Shown here: positions 1 through 7,882 of the stretch, piece by piece
How the letters are laid out: the number at the start of each line of letters is the position of its first letter
How positions within the stretch are numbered: the first letter of the stretch is position 1
From: HGM12587 sp964561705
Lineage (GTDB): Bacteria > Bacillota > Clostridia > Lachnospirales > Lachnospiraceae
Direction: 5' to 3'
Length of the DNA: 18,600 nt
Assembly (NCBI GenBank): GCA_964561705.1
Contig: CAZLQJ010000032.1
Location: forward strand, 1-18,600
Made by a program: the position numbers and the translations under genes
The notes under the pieces: model-generated
The model's database searches: none
Seen by the model: the letters and a program-made list of their open reading frames with translations, nothing else
Told to the model about the DNA's origin: nothing

Positions 1-522
1 GCTTATATTCCGACCAATGTTATTTCCATTACAGACGGTCAGATTTATCTGGAAACGGAAGCGTTTAACGCAGGTTTCCGCCCGGCAGTCAACGCCGGAC
101 TTTCCGTATCCCGTGTTGGTGGTGCAGCGCAGATCAAGGCGATGAAAAAGATTGCTGCACCAATTCGAGTAGAGCTTGCGCAGTATCGTGAACTGGCAGC
201 CTTTGCCCAGTTTGGTTCTGAATTGGATGCAGATACCAAAGAAAAGCTGGAACAGGGCGAGCGTATCAAAGAAGTATTAAAACAGCCGCAGTATCAGCCA
301 ATGCCTGTAGAGGAGCAGATTATGATCCTTTATGCGGTTACTCAGAAATATCTGCTGGATGTTCCTGTAAAGCGGATCCAGGAATTTGAAAAAGGCTTCT
401 TTGAATTTGTAAAGACCAAATATGCGGATGTTCCGGAGAGTATCCGTGAGACAAAACAGATGTCAGAGGAAACAGAAAAGAGACTTGTGAAAGCAATCGA
501 AGAATTTAAGGCAGGGTTCTAA
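1..522 (+). CDS. atpA: ATP synthase F1 subunit alpha, C-terminal part (5' end outside window)
   Basis: The frame is open from base 1 to a TAA at 520-522 and gives the last 173 residues of F1 alpha. The visible part begins with AYIPTNVISITDGQIYL and continues through NAGFRPAVNAGLSVSRVGG, a hallmark of alpha just after the nucleotide-binding domain. An all-helical C-terminal domain with the AQYRELAAFAQFGSELD stretch follows. Alpha forms the (alpha-beta)3 ring on the cytoplasmic side of the membrane and carries the non-catalytic nucleotide sites. The Walker A region lies outside the window. The next gene, atpG, begins 22 bases after the stop, which is the standard alpha-gamma-beta-epsilon order of a bacterial atp operon. 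Identity is certain; completeness of the 5' part cannot be judged. Confidence 0.98.
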   Translation, partial: AYIPTNVISITDGQIYLETEAFNAGFRPAVNAGLSVSRVGGAAQIKAMKKIAAPIRVELAQYRELAAFAQFGSELDADTKEKLEQGERIKEVLKQPQYQPMPVEEQIMILYAVTQKYLLDVPVKRIQEFEKGFFEFVKTKYADVPESIRETKQMSEETEKRLVKAIEEFKAGF

Positions 523-544
523 ATTCTTAAAGGAGTGAATGATT

Positions 545-1408
545 ATGGCGTCAATGAGAGATATCAAACGGCGTAAGGGCAGTATTTCCAGTACCCAGCA
601 GATCACAAAGGCGATGAAGCTTGTTTCTACCGTGAAGCTGCAAAGGGCAAAGGGGAAGGCTGAGACTACGAAGCCGTACTTTGACTGTATGTATGACACC
701 ATTGCTACCATGCTTTCCAAGTCGGATAACATTGAGCATCCGTATTTAAAATCCGGTCAGTCACCGAAAAAGGCTGTGATTGTGATCACGTCCAACAGGG
801 GACTTGCAGGCGGATATAACAATAACGTGGTAAAACTGGTTACAGGGGATGAAAACTTCCCGAAAGAGAATGTTGAGATCTATGCCCTGGGAAAAAAGGG
901 AAGAGATTCCCTTGCCATGCGGGATTATACCATTGCTGAGGATCTTTCTGAGGTAATGAATGCGCCGATGTATGCAGATGCAAAGGCCTTAAGTGATACA
1001 CTTCTTGCAAGGTTTGAGAAGGGTGAGATCGGTGAGATCTATCTGGCCTATACCGTATTTAAAAATACGGTGACCCATGTGCCGACCATGTTAAAGCTGC
1101 TTCCGGTGGAATTTGAAAAAAAGGAAGCAAAAAAGGATGATAAATGGGATGTTCCTATGAATTATGCGCCAAATGAGAGCACAGTTCTAGGAATGATCAT
1201 ACCGAAATACATTACAAGTCTGATTTATGGCGGTATGATGGAGGCAGCAGCCAGTGAAAATGGTGCCAGAATGCAGGCAATGGATTCAGCAACCAATAAT
1301 GCTGAAGAAATGATACAGAAATTATCATTAGATTATAACAGAGCGCGTCAGGGCTCGATTACACAGGAACTGACAGAAATTATTGCCGGAGCACAGGCAA
1401 TCAGCTAA
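545..1408 (+). CDS. atpG: ATP synthase F1 subunit gamma
   Basis: This is the gamma subunit, the central rotating shaft of F1 that couples proton or sodium flow through Fo to catalysis in beta. The start at 545 gives 287 residues beginning MASMRDIKRRKGSI, the classic gamma N-terminus. An in-frame ATG at 539 lies only 3 nt after the AAAGGAG at 529-535, whereas 545 lies 9 nt away, so 545 is preferred. The N-terminal helix (STQQITKAMKLVSTVKLQRA) and the C-terminal helix (ARQGSITQELTEIIAGAQA), which pair as a coiled coil inside the alpha-beta ring, are both intact. The central Rossmann-like part has the usual ITSNRGLAGGYN motif. Length is normal for the family. It lies between atpA and atpD and is surely co-transcribed with them. 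Confidence 0.97.
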   Translation: MASMRDIKRRKGSISSTQQITKAMKLVSTVKLQRAKGKAETTKPYFDCMYDTIATMLSKSDNIEHPYLKSGQSPKKAVIVITSNRGLAGGYNNNVVKLVTGDENFPKENVEIYALGKKGRDSLAMRDYTIAEDLSEVMNAPMYADAKALSDTLLARFEKGEIGEIYLAYTVFKNTVTHVPTMLKLLPVEFEKKEAKKDDKWDVPMNYAPNESTVLGMIIPKYITSLIYGGMMEAAASENGARMQAMDSATNNAEEMIQKLSLDYNRARQGSITQELTEIIAGAQAIS

Positions 1409-1420
1409 AGGAGTGAAAAT

Positions 1421-2812
1421 ATGGCAGAGAGAAATATCGGAAAAATCACTCAGATCATCAGTGCGGTACTGGATATTAAATTTTCCGGAAAATTGCCGGA
1501 GATCAACGAAGCCATCGAAATCAAAAAAAATGATGGAGAAAAGCTTGTGGTAGAAGTATCCCAGCATCTGGGCGATGATACTGTAAGATGTATTGCCATG
1601 GGACCGACGGACGGATTGGTAAGAGGAATGGAAGCAGTGGCGACCGGCGCTCCCATTACCGTACCGGTTGGTGAAAATACATTAGGTCGTATCTTCAATG
1701 TGTTGGGGGATCCGATTGATAACAAACCGGAGCCAAAATGTGACGAACATTTCCCAATCCATAGAAAAGCACCAACGTTTGAAGAACAGTCTACTTCCAC
1801 AGAAGTTCTGGAAACAGGAATCAAGGTTGTTGACCTTTTGTGTCCTTACCAGAAGGGTGGTAAGATTGGTCTGTTCGGCGGTGCAGGTGTAGGAAAGACT
1901 GTACTGATCCAGGAATTGATCCGTAACATTGCAACAGAGCATGGCGGATATTCCGTATTTACCGGTGTAGGGGAACGTACCCGTGAGGGAAATGACCTCT
2001 ATCACGAAATGACAGAATCCGGAGTTATCAATAAAACGACCATGGTATTCGGACAGATGAATGAGCCGCCTGGAGCACGTATGCGTGTAGGTCTTACAGG
2101 TCTTACCATGGCGGAATACTTCCGTGATAAGGGCGGAAAAGATGTTCTTTTGTTTATTGATAATATTTTCCGTTTTACACAGGCAGGTTCAGAGGTATCT
2201 GCCCTGCTGGGACGTATGCCGTCCGCAGTTGGTTACCAGCCGACCTTACAGACAGAAATGGGTGCGTTGCAGGAGCGTATCACATCCACAAAAAATGGTT
2301 CGATCACATCCGTACAGGCAGTTTATGTGCCGGCCGATGACTTAACAGACCCGGCACCGGCAACCACTTTCGCCCATCTGGATGCGACCACTGTATTATC
2401 CCGTTCTATCGTAGAATTGGGAATTTATCCGGCAGTTGATCCGCTGGAATCAACCTCCCGTATTCTGGATCCTCGAATTGTAGGGGAAGAGCATTATGCA
2501 GTGGCTCGTGGTGTACAGGAAATCCTGCAAAGATATAAAGAATTACAGGATATTATTGCAATCCTTGGTATGGATGAATTATCTGAAGAAGAGAAACAGA
2601 TTGTTTCACGTGCAAGAAAAGTACAGAGATTCTTATCTCAGCCATTCTTCGTGGCTGGACAGTTTACAGGTCTGGAAGGACGTTATGTTCCGCTGGAAGA
2701 AACCATTCAGGGATTTAAGGAAATTCTGGAAGGAAAACATGATTCTATTCCGGAAAGCTATTTCTTAAATGCAGGAAGCATTGAAGATGTATTGGCTCGC
2801 GTGAAAAAATAA
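1421..2812 (+). CDS. atpD: ATP synthase F1 subunit beta
   Basis: Catalytic beta subunit, 463 residues, the normal family length. The Walker A loop GGAGVGKT lies at residues 153-160. The catalytic glutamate of GERTREGNDLY is residue 185. The Walker B segment VLLFIDNIFRF follows, then SEVSALLGRMPSAVGYQPTL, the beta signature region. The C-terminal domain has MDELSEEE, the variant of the DELSEED lever that contacts gamma. The start has a clear AAAGGAG ribosome site upstream and only 12 bases separate it from the atpG stop. It makes or hydrolyses ATP on the cytoplasmic face. In fermentative Clostridia the complex often runs as an ion-pumping ATPase; that last point is family knowledge, not visible here. 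Confidence 0.99.
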   Translation: MAERNIGKITQIISAVLDIKFSGKLPEINEAIEIKKNDGEKLVVEVSQHLGDDTVRCIAMGPTDGLVRGMEAVATGAPITVPVGENTLGRIFNVLGDPIDNKPEPKCDEHFPIHRKAPTFEEQSTSTEVLETGIKVVDLLCPYQKGGKIGLFGGAGVGKTVLIQELIRNIATEHGGYSVFTGVGERTREGNDLYHEMTESGVINKTTMVFGQMNEPPGARMRVGLTGLTMAEYFRDKGGKDVLLFIDNIFRFTQAGSEVSALLGRMPSAVGYQPTLQTEMGALQERITSTKNGSITSVQAVYVPADDLTDPAPATTFAHLDATTVLSRSIVELGIYPAVDPLESTSRILDPRIVGEEHYAVARGVQEILQRYKELQDIIAILGMDELSEEEKQIVSRARKVQRFLSQPFFVAGQFTGLEGRYVPLEETIQGFKEILEGKHDSIPESYFLNAGSIEDVLARVKK

Positions 2813-2824
2813 GAGGTGAGCGGT

Positions 2825-3238
2825 ATGGCAGAGGATAGAGCATTTCAGGTAAAAGTCATCTCTCCGGATCGTATTTTTTATGAAGGCGAGGCAGAGATGC
2901 TGGAGCTAAATACCACAGAGGGTCAGATCGGTATTTATAAAAATCACGTACCGATGACCTATATGATCGAGCCGGGAATTTTGCGGATTACAGAGGCAGA
3001 AGGAGTCAAAGTGGCAGCGCTTCATTCCGGATTTATTCAGATTTTGCAGGATCAGATTACGGTTCTGGCAGAAACAGTAGAATGGCCGGAAGAAATTGAC
3101 GAAAATCGTGCAAAAGAGGCGCAGATCCGCGCGGAACGCCGTCTGGCTAGGAAGGATCCAAATGTAAATCTGCAGAGGGCAGAGATGGCGCTGCATCGTG
3201 CATTGACACGACAGGCAGTGAAAGAACAGAAAAAATAA
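2825..3238 (+). CDS. atpC: ATP synthase F1 subunit epsilon
   Basis: Epsilon subunit, 137 residues from the ATG at 2825. An upstream in-frame GTG at 2816 overlaps the AAGAGG ribosome site at 2811-2816 and is therefore rejected as a start. The N-terminal beta-sandwich (about residues 5-88) has the family pattern FQVKVISPDRIFYEGEAEML and the conserved GQIGIYKNHVPM segment. The C-terminal part (about 90-137) is the two-helix hairpin, rich in Arg, Lys and Glu, that can extend and inhibit rotation. It is the last gene of the atp operon, 12 bases after atpD, and is followed directly by an intrinsic terminator. Identity is secure from sequence and position. Confidence 0.97.
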   Translation: MAEDRAFQVKVISPDRIFYEGEAEMLELNTTEGQIGIYKNHVPMTYMIEPGILRITEAEGVKVAALHSGFIQILQDQITVLAETVEWPEEIDENRAKEAQIRAERRLARKDPNVNLQRAEMALHRALTRQAVKEQKK

Positions 3239-3244
3239 GACATA

Positions 3245-3278
3245 GGCAGTCCTGTGACCGGGACTGCTTTTGTTTTTT
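3245..3278 (+). terminator. Intrinsic terminator of the atp operon
   Basis: The arms GCAGTCC (3246-3252) and GGACTGC (3261-3267) pair perfectly around an 8-nt loop, and a G-T pair can extend the base. A TTTTGTTTTTT tract follows. It begins only 7 bases after the atpC stop, so it should end the ATP synthase transcript. The next gene, at 3346, then needs its own promoter or read-through. Confidence 0.9.
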
Positions 3279-3345
3279 GAAAAACTGCTTCCACACAGTT
3301 TCTGATCTCCGACATATAGTAGTAAAAAAGGAAAGAGGAAACAGA

Positions 3346-3726
3346 ATGTATTATCAGAGAATATATCTGCCTTTTGATGGTATGTACCCGGAAAAGGAAT
3401 CCGGGATCTTTACATTTCCGAGAAATCAGGAGGAGCATGACAGAGATAAAGCCAGGATCCGAAATATGTATCCGGAAACTGCAAAAAGACTGGCGCCGGC
3501 AGTAGAGGAGGTTTGTGACCGTATGGAATATGAGGGCGGTATCCTTTATGATGAATATCCGGATCAGCTGCTGATGCGACTCAAATGCAAGGAAATCTGC
3601 CGTCAGGTGCAAAAGGAAGAGGATGCGGAGGATGTATTGCTGGACATCTGTCAGATTCTTTTGTATCACGAAATGTATTTAAGACGCTGTAAACGTAGGG
3701 AGCAAAGAGAACGCAGGTTTTTTTAA
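3346..3726 (+). CDS. Conserved hypothetical protein, 126 aa, downstream of atp operon
   Basis: I do not recognise the function. The frame is open further upstream (to 3277), but that extension overlaps the terminator tract. The ATG at 3346 has AGAGG 7 nt upstream, so I use it; the product begins MYYQRIYLPFDGMYP. The protein is soluble and strongly charged, without signal peptide or membrane segments. The middle is predicted helical (RLAPAVEEVCDRMEY), then GILYDEYPDQLLMRLKCKEIC, then an acidic helix, and a very basic tail (RRCKRREQRERRFF) that could bind nucleic acid or an acidic surface. No metal-binding or catalytic pattern is evident. It stands alone between the atp terminator and the next promoter. 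I see no convincing promoter in the 67 bases before it, so it may depend on read-through from the atp operon. Confidence 0.75.
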   Translation: MYYQRIYLPFDGMYPEKESGIFTFPRNQEEHDRDKARIRNMYPETAKRLAPAVEEVCDRMEYEGGILYDEYPDQLLMRLKCKEICRQVQKEEDAEDVLLDICQILLYHEMYLRRCKRREQRERRFF

Positions 3727-3762
3727 AAGTGTGAACAATGTGAGAAACAAAGACGCGTGGGA

Positions 3763-3792
3763 TTGACACTGACAGACCTTCATTGTTACAAT
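3763..3792 (+). promoter_or_regulatory. Sigma-A promoter for the methyltransferase operon
   Basis: A perfect -35 box TTGACA (3763-3768) and a -10 box TACAAT (3787-3792) are separated by 18 nt. Transcription would start near 3799, about 35 bases before the chosen ATG at 3834. The near-consensus boxes suggest steady, fairly strong expression of the two genes downstream. Confidence 0.75.
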
Positions 3793-3833
3793 AAAAGGTA
3801 CGAAATCATAGCATTTGCATAAGGATGAAAAAC

Positions 3834-4979
3834 ATGGAAAGATTAAAGAATATATTAGAAGAGCAGTTGACTTCGGCGCTTTCCCAGGCGGTCATCAGCA
3901 ATCCCCGCAGGGCGGCACTGGCACAGAAGGTGAAGATCCGGCCGGTGCTTTTAAAGGAACAGCTTTATTTTCAGGTGACAGAATACAGAGGGAAACAGGT
4001 TTTTCATGAAAATCTGGAAAAGGAAGCAGCAAAGGATTATATATTGGATCAAATGGAGCATTTTTTTGGACAGATGTCTTTGGAAAGTGCCACAAAAACA
4101 GTTCATGTGCTGGTCAGCAAAAAGGGAACGGTAACCATCAAACAGAAGGCTCAGAAAAAGGAACTTCAGCCGAAGGAACTTTCTCACAATCGTAAGAAGC
4201 GCTATATTTTGGAGGAAGGAACAGCACTGCCTTTTCTGGTGGATCTGGGAGTTCAGACGAAGGAGGGTAAGATTGTTTCGTCCCGTTATGACAAATTCCG
4301 TCAGATTAACCGTTTTCTGGAATTTATTCAGGATATCGTGGAAGATCTTCCGAAGAACAGAGAACTGACCATTGTGGATTTTGGATGCGGAAAATCGTAT
4401 CTGACCTTTGCTATGTATCATTATCTGAAAGTAATGAAGGGGTTGGATATCCGGGTGATCGGTCTGGATTTGAAGGAGGATGTGATCGCTTACTGCAATG
4501 AACTGAAAGAGCGATATGGATATGAAAAAATGACGTTTACCACTGGTGATATTGCAAGTTATACCGGTGTGCAGGCAGTGGATATGGTGGTGACACTTCA
4601 TGCCTGTGACACAGCGACGGATTATGCACTGGAAAAGGCAGTAAAATGGGGTGCAAGTGTCATCTTATCGGTTCCATGCTGTCAGCATGAATTAAATAAC
4701 CAGATGAAAAATAAGGATCTGGAGGCAGTGCTGCGCTATGGACTTTTGAAAGAGCGTATGGCAGCTTTGATCACGGACGGACTCCGGGCGGAACTTTTGG
4801 AGCAGCGGGGCTATGAAACCCAGGTGCTGGAATTTATCGATATGGAGCATACGCCGAAAAATATCCTGATCCGTGCCGTAAAGAGAAACAACGGCCACAA
4901 GGCTGATTTTGAGAAGTACGAAAGATGTTGTAAGGCATTGGGCGTCACACCGACGCTTGGTAAGCTGTTAAAAGAATAG
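3834..4979 (+). CDS. Class I SAM-dependent methyltransferase, Methyltransf_32-like
   Basis: The product (381 aa from 3834) has a class I methyltransferase core in its second half. Motif I is IVDFGCGKSYL, with Asp182 and the glycine loop at 184-186. The motif II acidic residue is Asp212 in VIGLDLKED. LHACDTATD at about 255-263 and SVPCCQHEL with Cys282-Cys283 follow. This set matches my knowledge of the PF13679 family, which includes eukaryotic METTL25/RRNAD1-type and GSTCD proteins; the substrate of the bacterial members is not known to me. The first 170 residues form a separate helical and beta region that could bind substrate. The ATG at 3834 has AAGGA 8 nt upstream; the ATG at 3825 lies inside that site. 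It begins a two-gene unit with the anchored protein at 4991 (11-nt gap). Confidence 0.85.
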   Translation: MERLKNILEEQLTSALSQAVISNPRRAALAQKVKIRPVLLKEQLYFQVTEYRGKQVFHENLEKEAAKDYILDQMEHFFGQMSLESATKTVHVLVSKKGTVTIKQKAQKKELQPKELSHNRKKRYILEEGTALPFLVDLGVQTKEGKIVSSRYDKFRQINRFLEFIQDIVEDLPKNRELTIVDFGCGKSYLTFAMYHYLKVMKGLDIRVIGLDLKEDVIAYCNELKERYGYEKMTFTTGDIASYTGVQAVDMVVTLHACDTATDYALEKAVKWGASVILSVPCCQHELNNQMKNKDLEAVLRYGLLKERMAALITDGLRAELLEQRGYETQVLEFIDMEHTPKNILIRAVKRNNGHKADFEKYERCCKALGVTPTLGKLLKE

Positions 4980-4983
4980 AGGA
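4978..4983 (+). promoter_or_regulatory. Ribosome binding site deciding a TTG start
   Basis: AGAGGA at 4978-4983 sits 7 nt before the TTG at 4991 and overlaps the stop codon of the methyltransferase gene. The ATG embedded in it (4983) opens only a two-codon frame. The first downstream in-frame ATG (5086) would remove the hydrophobic N-terminus, so TTG is the likely start and translation may be coupled to the gene upstream. Confidence 0.7.
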
Positions 4984-4990
4984 TGAGTTT

Positions 4991-7513
4991 TTGAAGAAGA
5001 TCATTACAAAGATAATTACCATAATTTTTGCCTTTTTTCTGGGGCTGATATGTACAAGTTATTTTTATAATAAAGGAAATCTTGATATGACGGCTCATAT
5101 GGCGGAGGCAACCCTTCCCATTCTGTATTTTGAGCAGGAAGGGGAGCTGGTCAATCCGACCTATGGCTATACGGGAGAAATCAATGCCTCCGGTTTTAAG
5201 GAGTCCATCCTTCCTTTGGGGCAGGATCGCATCGTGCAGCCGGTCTTTGAAAAATATAATGCAAAGATCCAGCAGGTGGAATACGAGGTGCGAAGCACCG
5301 ATATGGAGCGTTTAATCCAGAATGGAACAGTGGATAATCTGGAAGATTCCGGACAATATAGGAAAGGCAGTGTGAAGATCAAGGACCTTTTGGAAGAAAC
5401 AGAAGAATATCTGCTAATCTTTCGTGTGACTTTGGAGGATCAGGGAGACGTTCAGTTTATTTCCAGGATTAAGGATAGTTCCAAAGAACTGATCACTGCA
5501 GGAACGTCTTTTGCTAAGGAATTTCATGAGGCAACATTGGATCCGCAGAATGACTATCCGATCACGCAGTATCTGGAGCAGGATTCCGGCGGGAAAAATA
5601 CGTCTTTTGCCTGTGTGGATATTCATTCAAAATATAAAATGGTTATTTGGGATGGAATGGCCGTGACAGAGACGAAAACGCCGGTGATCACCTATCTGGA
5701 AATCGGAAGTGACATTGCCGGTCTGAAGCTGGAATATGAGGTTTCTTATGAAAATGAAAACGGATTTCGGGAAAATTACGACGTCTGTGATTATTTCAGA
5801 GTGCGTTCGACCAATTCCCGCATGTACCTTTTGGATTATGAACGAAAGGCGGAACGGGTCTTTTCCGCAGAAAAGGGATTTTTTAGTGAAAATGAATTGA
5901 ATTTGGGGATCCAGTGGGATGAGATCACCTATTTGTCCAATGAAGAAGGAAATGTAGTGAATTTTGTGGTTTCCGGGGATCTTTGGAGCTACGATGTGGC
6001 ACAAAATAAACTTTCCAGAGTTTTTAGTTTTAAAAATGGAACAGACCGCAGGGGGCTTCACAGGGAATATGAGATCCGTCTGGTCAATATCGAAGATTCG
6101 GGCAGTATGGATTTCATTGTGAATGGTTATATGAACCGCGGCGATCACGAGGGACAGACCGGTGTTGCTGTGATGCATTATGACAGCCTGAAAAATACCA
6201 CGGAAGAAGTATTATTTATTGAGAGCAAAGAGCGTTATGGCATCCTTTCGAAGGTTGTAGGGGAACTTATGTATATTAGTTATGATCATCAAATGTATCT
6301 GTCCATTGGCGGTGATATTTATGCCATTGATCTGAATACCAAAAGTGCGCAGATCCTGATGGAAGATTTGACGGCAGAGAATTATCTGATTTCTAAAAAC
6401 GGGGATATGATTGCCTGGGTTCACGGGGAGGATCGCCTGTCCTCTACGAAGATTACGACCATGGATATGAAAACCGGAATTCGTCAGATCTATGAGGCGG
6501 ATGCGGGAGAGTATATCCGGCCGCTGGGATTTAGCGGGGATGATTTTATTTACGGAAAATGCCGGGAAGTGGATGTGATCGAGGATTTTGCTGGAAATGT
6601 ACGATTCCCGATGAGCCGTGTGCAGATTGTGGATTCTAAGGGAGACGCAATCCGGGATTTTGATTATTCTGCAAAGAATAAATATGTGCTTTCCGCAGTG
6701 GTGGAAAATAATCGTATTAATCTTCAGTGTGTGATGAAAAATGCGGATGGAACCTATACAGAATCCCTGGCGGAGGCAATTACAAGCAATGAAGAAGAAG
6801 CGGTTCGTTCGATTGTTCTTTCGGAGGAAAAGCATGAGACAAAGAAGCTGGAGCAGGTGTTCCGGTTTGAGGTCAAAGTGCAGGGAAAACGAAAAGACAT
6901 TGTGCCAAAACAGGTTCTGTTTGAGGATGATCGTACAGTTTCGCTGGAAAAAGAAGGACAGGCTGAAACCTACCGTTCCTATGGAAAAGGAGAAGTTACC
7001 GGCGTATATCCGGAACTTCGAAAGGCCGTTCAGACCGCTTATGCGGATATGGGAATGGTAACGGATCAAAAAGGAAGAATCCTCTGGGAACGCGGAAACC
7101 GTAAGACCAGATCAGTTTTGGAACTGGCAGATGGATGTGATGGTACAGAAGCTTCGGATTCTTTGGAAGCTGGTGTGAAGCTGCTTCTGGAACAGGAAGG
7201 AATTTATGCAGATGTCCGTACCCTTTTAAATGAAGGCAAGAGTCCGTATCAGATCTTAAAGGATTATTCTCAGAAGGAACCGGAAAATTTTACGGGTTGC
7301 AATTTATCGTCTATGCTTTATTATATAAGTAAAGGAAATTATGTTTTAGCAATGACGGATGCAGAAAGTGCAGAAATTCTTGTGGGATATGATACCCAGA
7401 ATGTTTATGTGCTGGATACCCAGAGTGGTCAGGTGACAAAGATCGGTCAAAAGGATGCAGCAGCCCGTTACGAAGCAGCAGGAAATGTATTTTTCAGTTA
7501 TCTGCAATTCTAG
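4991..7513 (+). CDS. 840-aa membrane-anchored extracytoplasmic protein, propeller-like body with C39-like tail
   Basis: I do not recognise a characterised homologue. Residues 1-28 (MKKIITKII... then a run of I, F, L) form a lysine-led signal anchor without an obvious cleavage or lipobox site. The remainder should lie outside the membrane. Residues about 30-230 are mixed alpha-beta. Residues about 270-600 contain repeated short strands of the type DLWSYDV, DIYAIDL and ITTMDM, each followed by turns, which suggests a beta-propeller. The last 130 residues resemble the layout of a papain-like C39-type domain: GC at Cys716, then LLLEQEGIYADVRTLL, then GC at Cys770, then the ISKGNYVLAM and VGYD (Asp801) strands. 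The usual His before VGYD reads Glu, so catalysis is doubtful. It is probably co-transcribed with the methyltransferase. Domain assignments are inference. Confidence 0.75.
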   Translation: MKKIITKIITIIFAFFLGLICTSYFYNKGNLDMTAHMAEATLPILYFEQEGELVNPTYGYTGEINASGFKESILPLGQDRIVQPVFEKYNAKIQQVEYEVRSTDMERLIQNGTVDNLEDSGQYRKGSVKIKDLLEETEEYLLIFRVTLEDQGDVQFISRIKDSSKELITAGTSFAKEFHEATLDPQNDYPITQYLEQDSGGKNTSFACVDIHSKYKMVIWDGMAVTETKTPVITYLEIGSDIAGLKLEYEVSYENENGFRENYDVCDYFRVRSTNSRMYLLDYERKAERVFSAEKGFFSENELNLGIQWDEITYLSNEEGNVVNFVVSGDLWSYDVAQNKLSRVFSFKNGTDRRGLHREYEIRLVNIEDSGSMDFIVNGYMNRGDHEGQTGVAVMHYDSLKNTTEEVLFIESKERYGILSKVVGELMYISYDHQMYLSIGGDIYAIDLNTKSAQILMEDLTAENYLISKNGDMIAWVHGEDRLSSTKITTMDMKTGIRQIYEADAGEYIRPLGFSGDDFIYGKCREVDVIEDFAGNVRFPMSRVQIVDSKGDAIRDFDYSAKNKYVLSAVVENNRINLQCVMKNADGTYTESLAEAITSNEEEAVRSIVLSEEKHETKKLEQVFRFEVKVQGKRKDIVPKQVLFEDDRTVSLEKEGQAETYRSYGKGEVTGVYPELRKAVQTAYADMGMVTDQKGRILWERGNRKTRSVLELADGCDGTEASDSLEAGVKLLLEQEGIYADVRTLLNEGKSPYQILKDYSQKEPENFTGCNLSSMLYYISKGNYVLAMTDAESAEILVGYDTQNVYVLDTQSGQVTKIGQKDAAARYEAAGNVFFSYLQF

Positions 7514-7559
7514 CAGAAACTCTAAAATAGAAAATTTTAACGAAAAGGAGAAATATATT

Positions 7560-7817
7560 ATGAAATGGGAATATAAGACCAAAGGTGTTTGTGCAAGTGT
7601 GATCAATTTTGATCTGGATGGAAATGTAGTAACCAATGTATCTTTCCAGGGCGGATGTAATGGAAATTTAAAGGCTGTCAGCAAATTGGTAGACGGCATG
7701 ACGGTAGAACAGATTGAAGGCTATTTGAAAGGAAATACCTGTGGTATGAGAAATACTTCTTGTGCAGATCAGTTGGCACAGGCTGTTAGAAAAGCTTATG
7801 AAGAATCTCAGAAATAA
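7560..7817 (+). CDS. TSCPD domain protein (TIGR03905-like), 85 aa
   Basis: Small soluble protein from the ATG at 7560, with AAGGAG 9 nt upstream. The open frame extends further 5' to 7455 but overlaps the preceding gene and lacks a ribosome site. It carries four cysteines in conserved settings: Cys11 (KGVCASV), Cys33 (GGCNGNL), Cys61 (GNTCGMR) and Cys68 in NTSCADQLA, which is the TSCPD motif with Ala for Pro. This short family is named for that motif and is related to a C-terminal segment of some ribonucleotide reductases; the role of the stand-alone form is unknown to me. The cysteines could hold a metal or form a redox pair. It lies 46 bases after the 840-aa gene with no terminator between, so it may share that transcript, and it ends at a strong hairpin. 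Confidence 0.88.
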   Translation: MKWEYKTKGVCASVINFDLDGNVVTNVSFQGGCNGNLKAVSKLVDGMTVEQIEGYLKGNTCGMRNTSCADQLAQAVRKAYEESQK

Positions 7818-7833
7818 ATAGAATGATCGTAAT

Positions 7834-7882
7834 AAACACCCCCTTGGTGAAAGAATAAAACCTTCACCAAGGGGGTGTTTTT
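7834..7882. terminator. Bidirectional intrinsic terminator, perfect 18-bp stem
   Basis: AAACACCCCCTTGGTGAA (7834-7851) is exactly repeated inverted at 7863-7880 around an 11-nt loop. The plus strand ends in TTTTT (7878-7882) and the minus strand continues with TTTATT. It separates the plus-strand TSCPD gene from the convergent HAD gene, whose stop codon lies at its right edge, so it should end transcripts from both sides. Confidence 0.93.

Noticed and set aside
539..544. Earlier ATG for atpG, adding two residues
   Set aside because: It lies only 3 nt from the ribosome site; the ATG at 545 has normal spacing and gives the family N-terminus MASMRDIKRR.
6212..7069. Long minus-strand open frame of 285 codons
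   Set aside because: It is antisense to the 840-aa gene, has an unlikely composition rich in His, Ile and Phe, and no ribosome site; it is a shadow frame.
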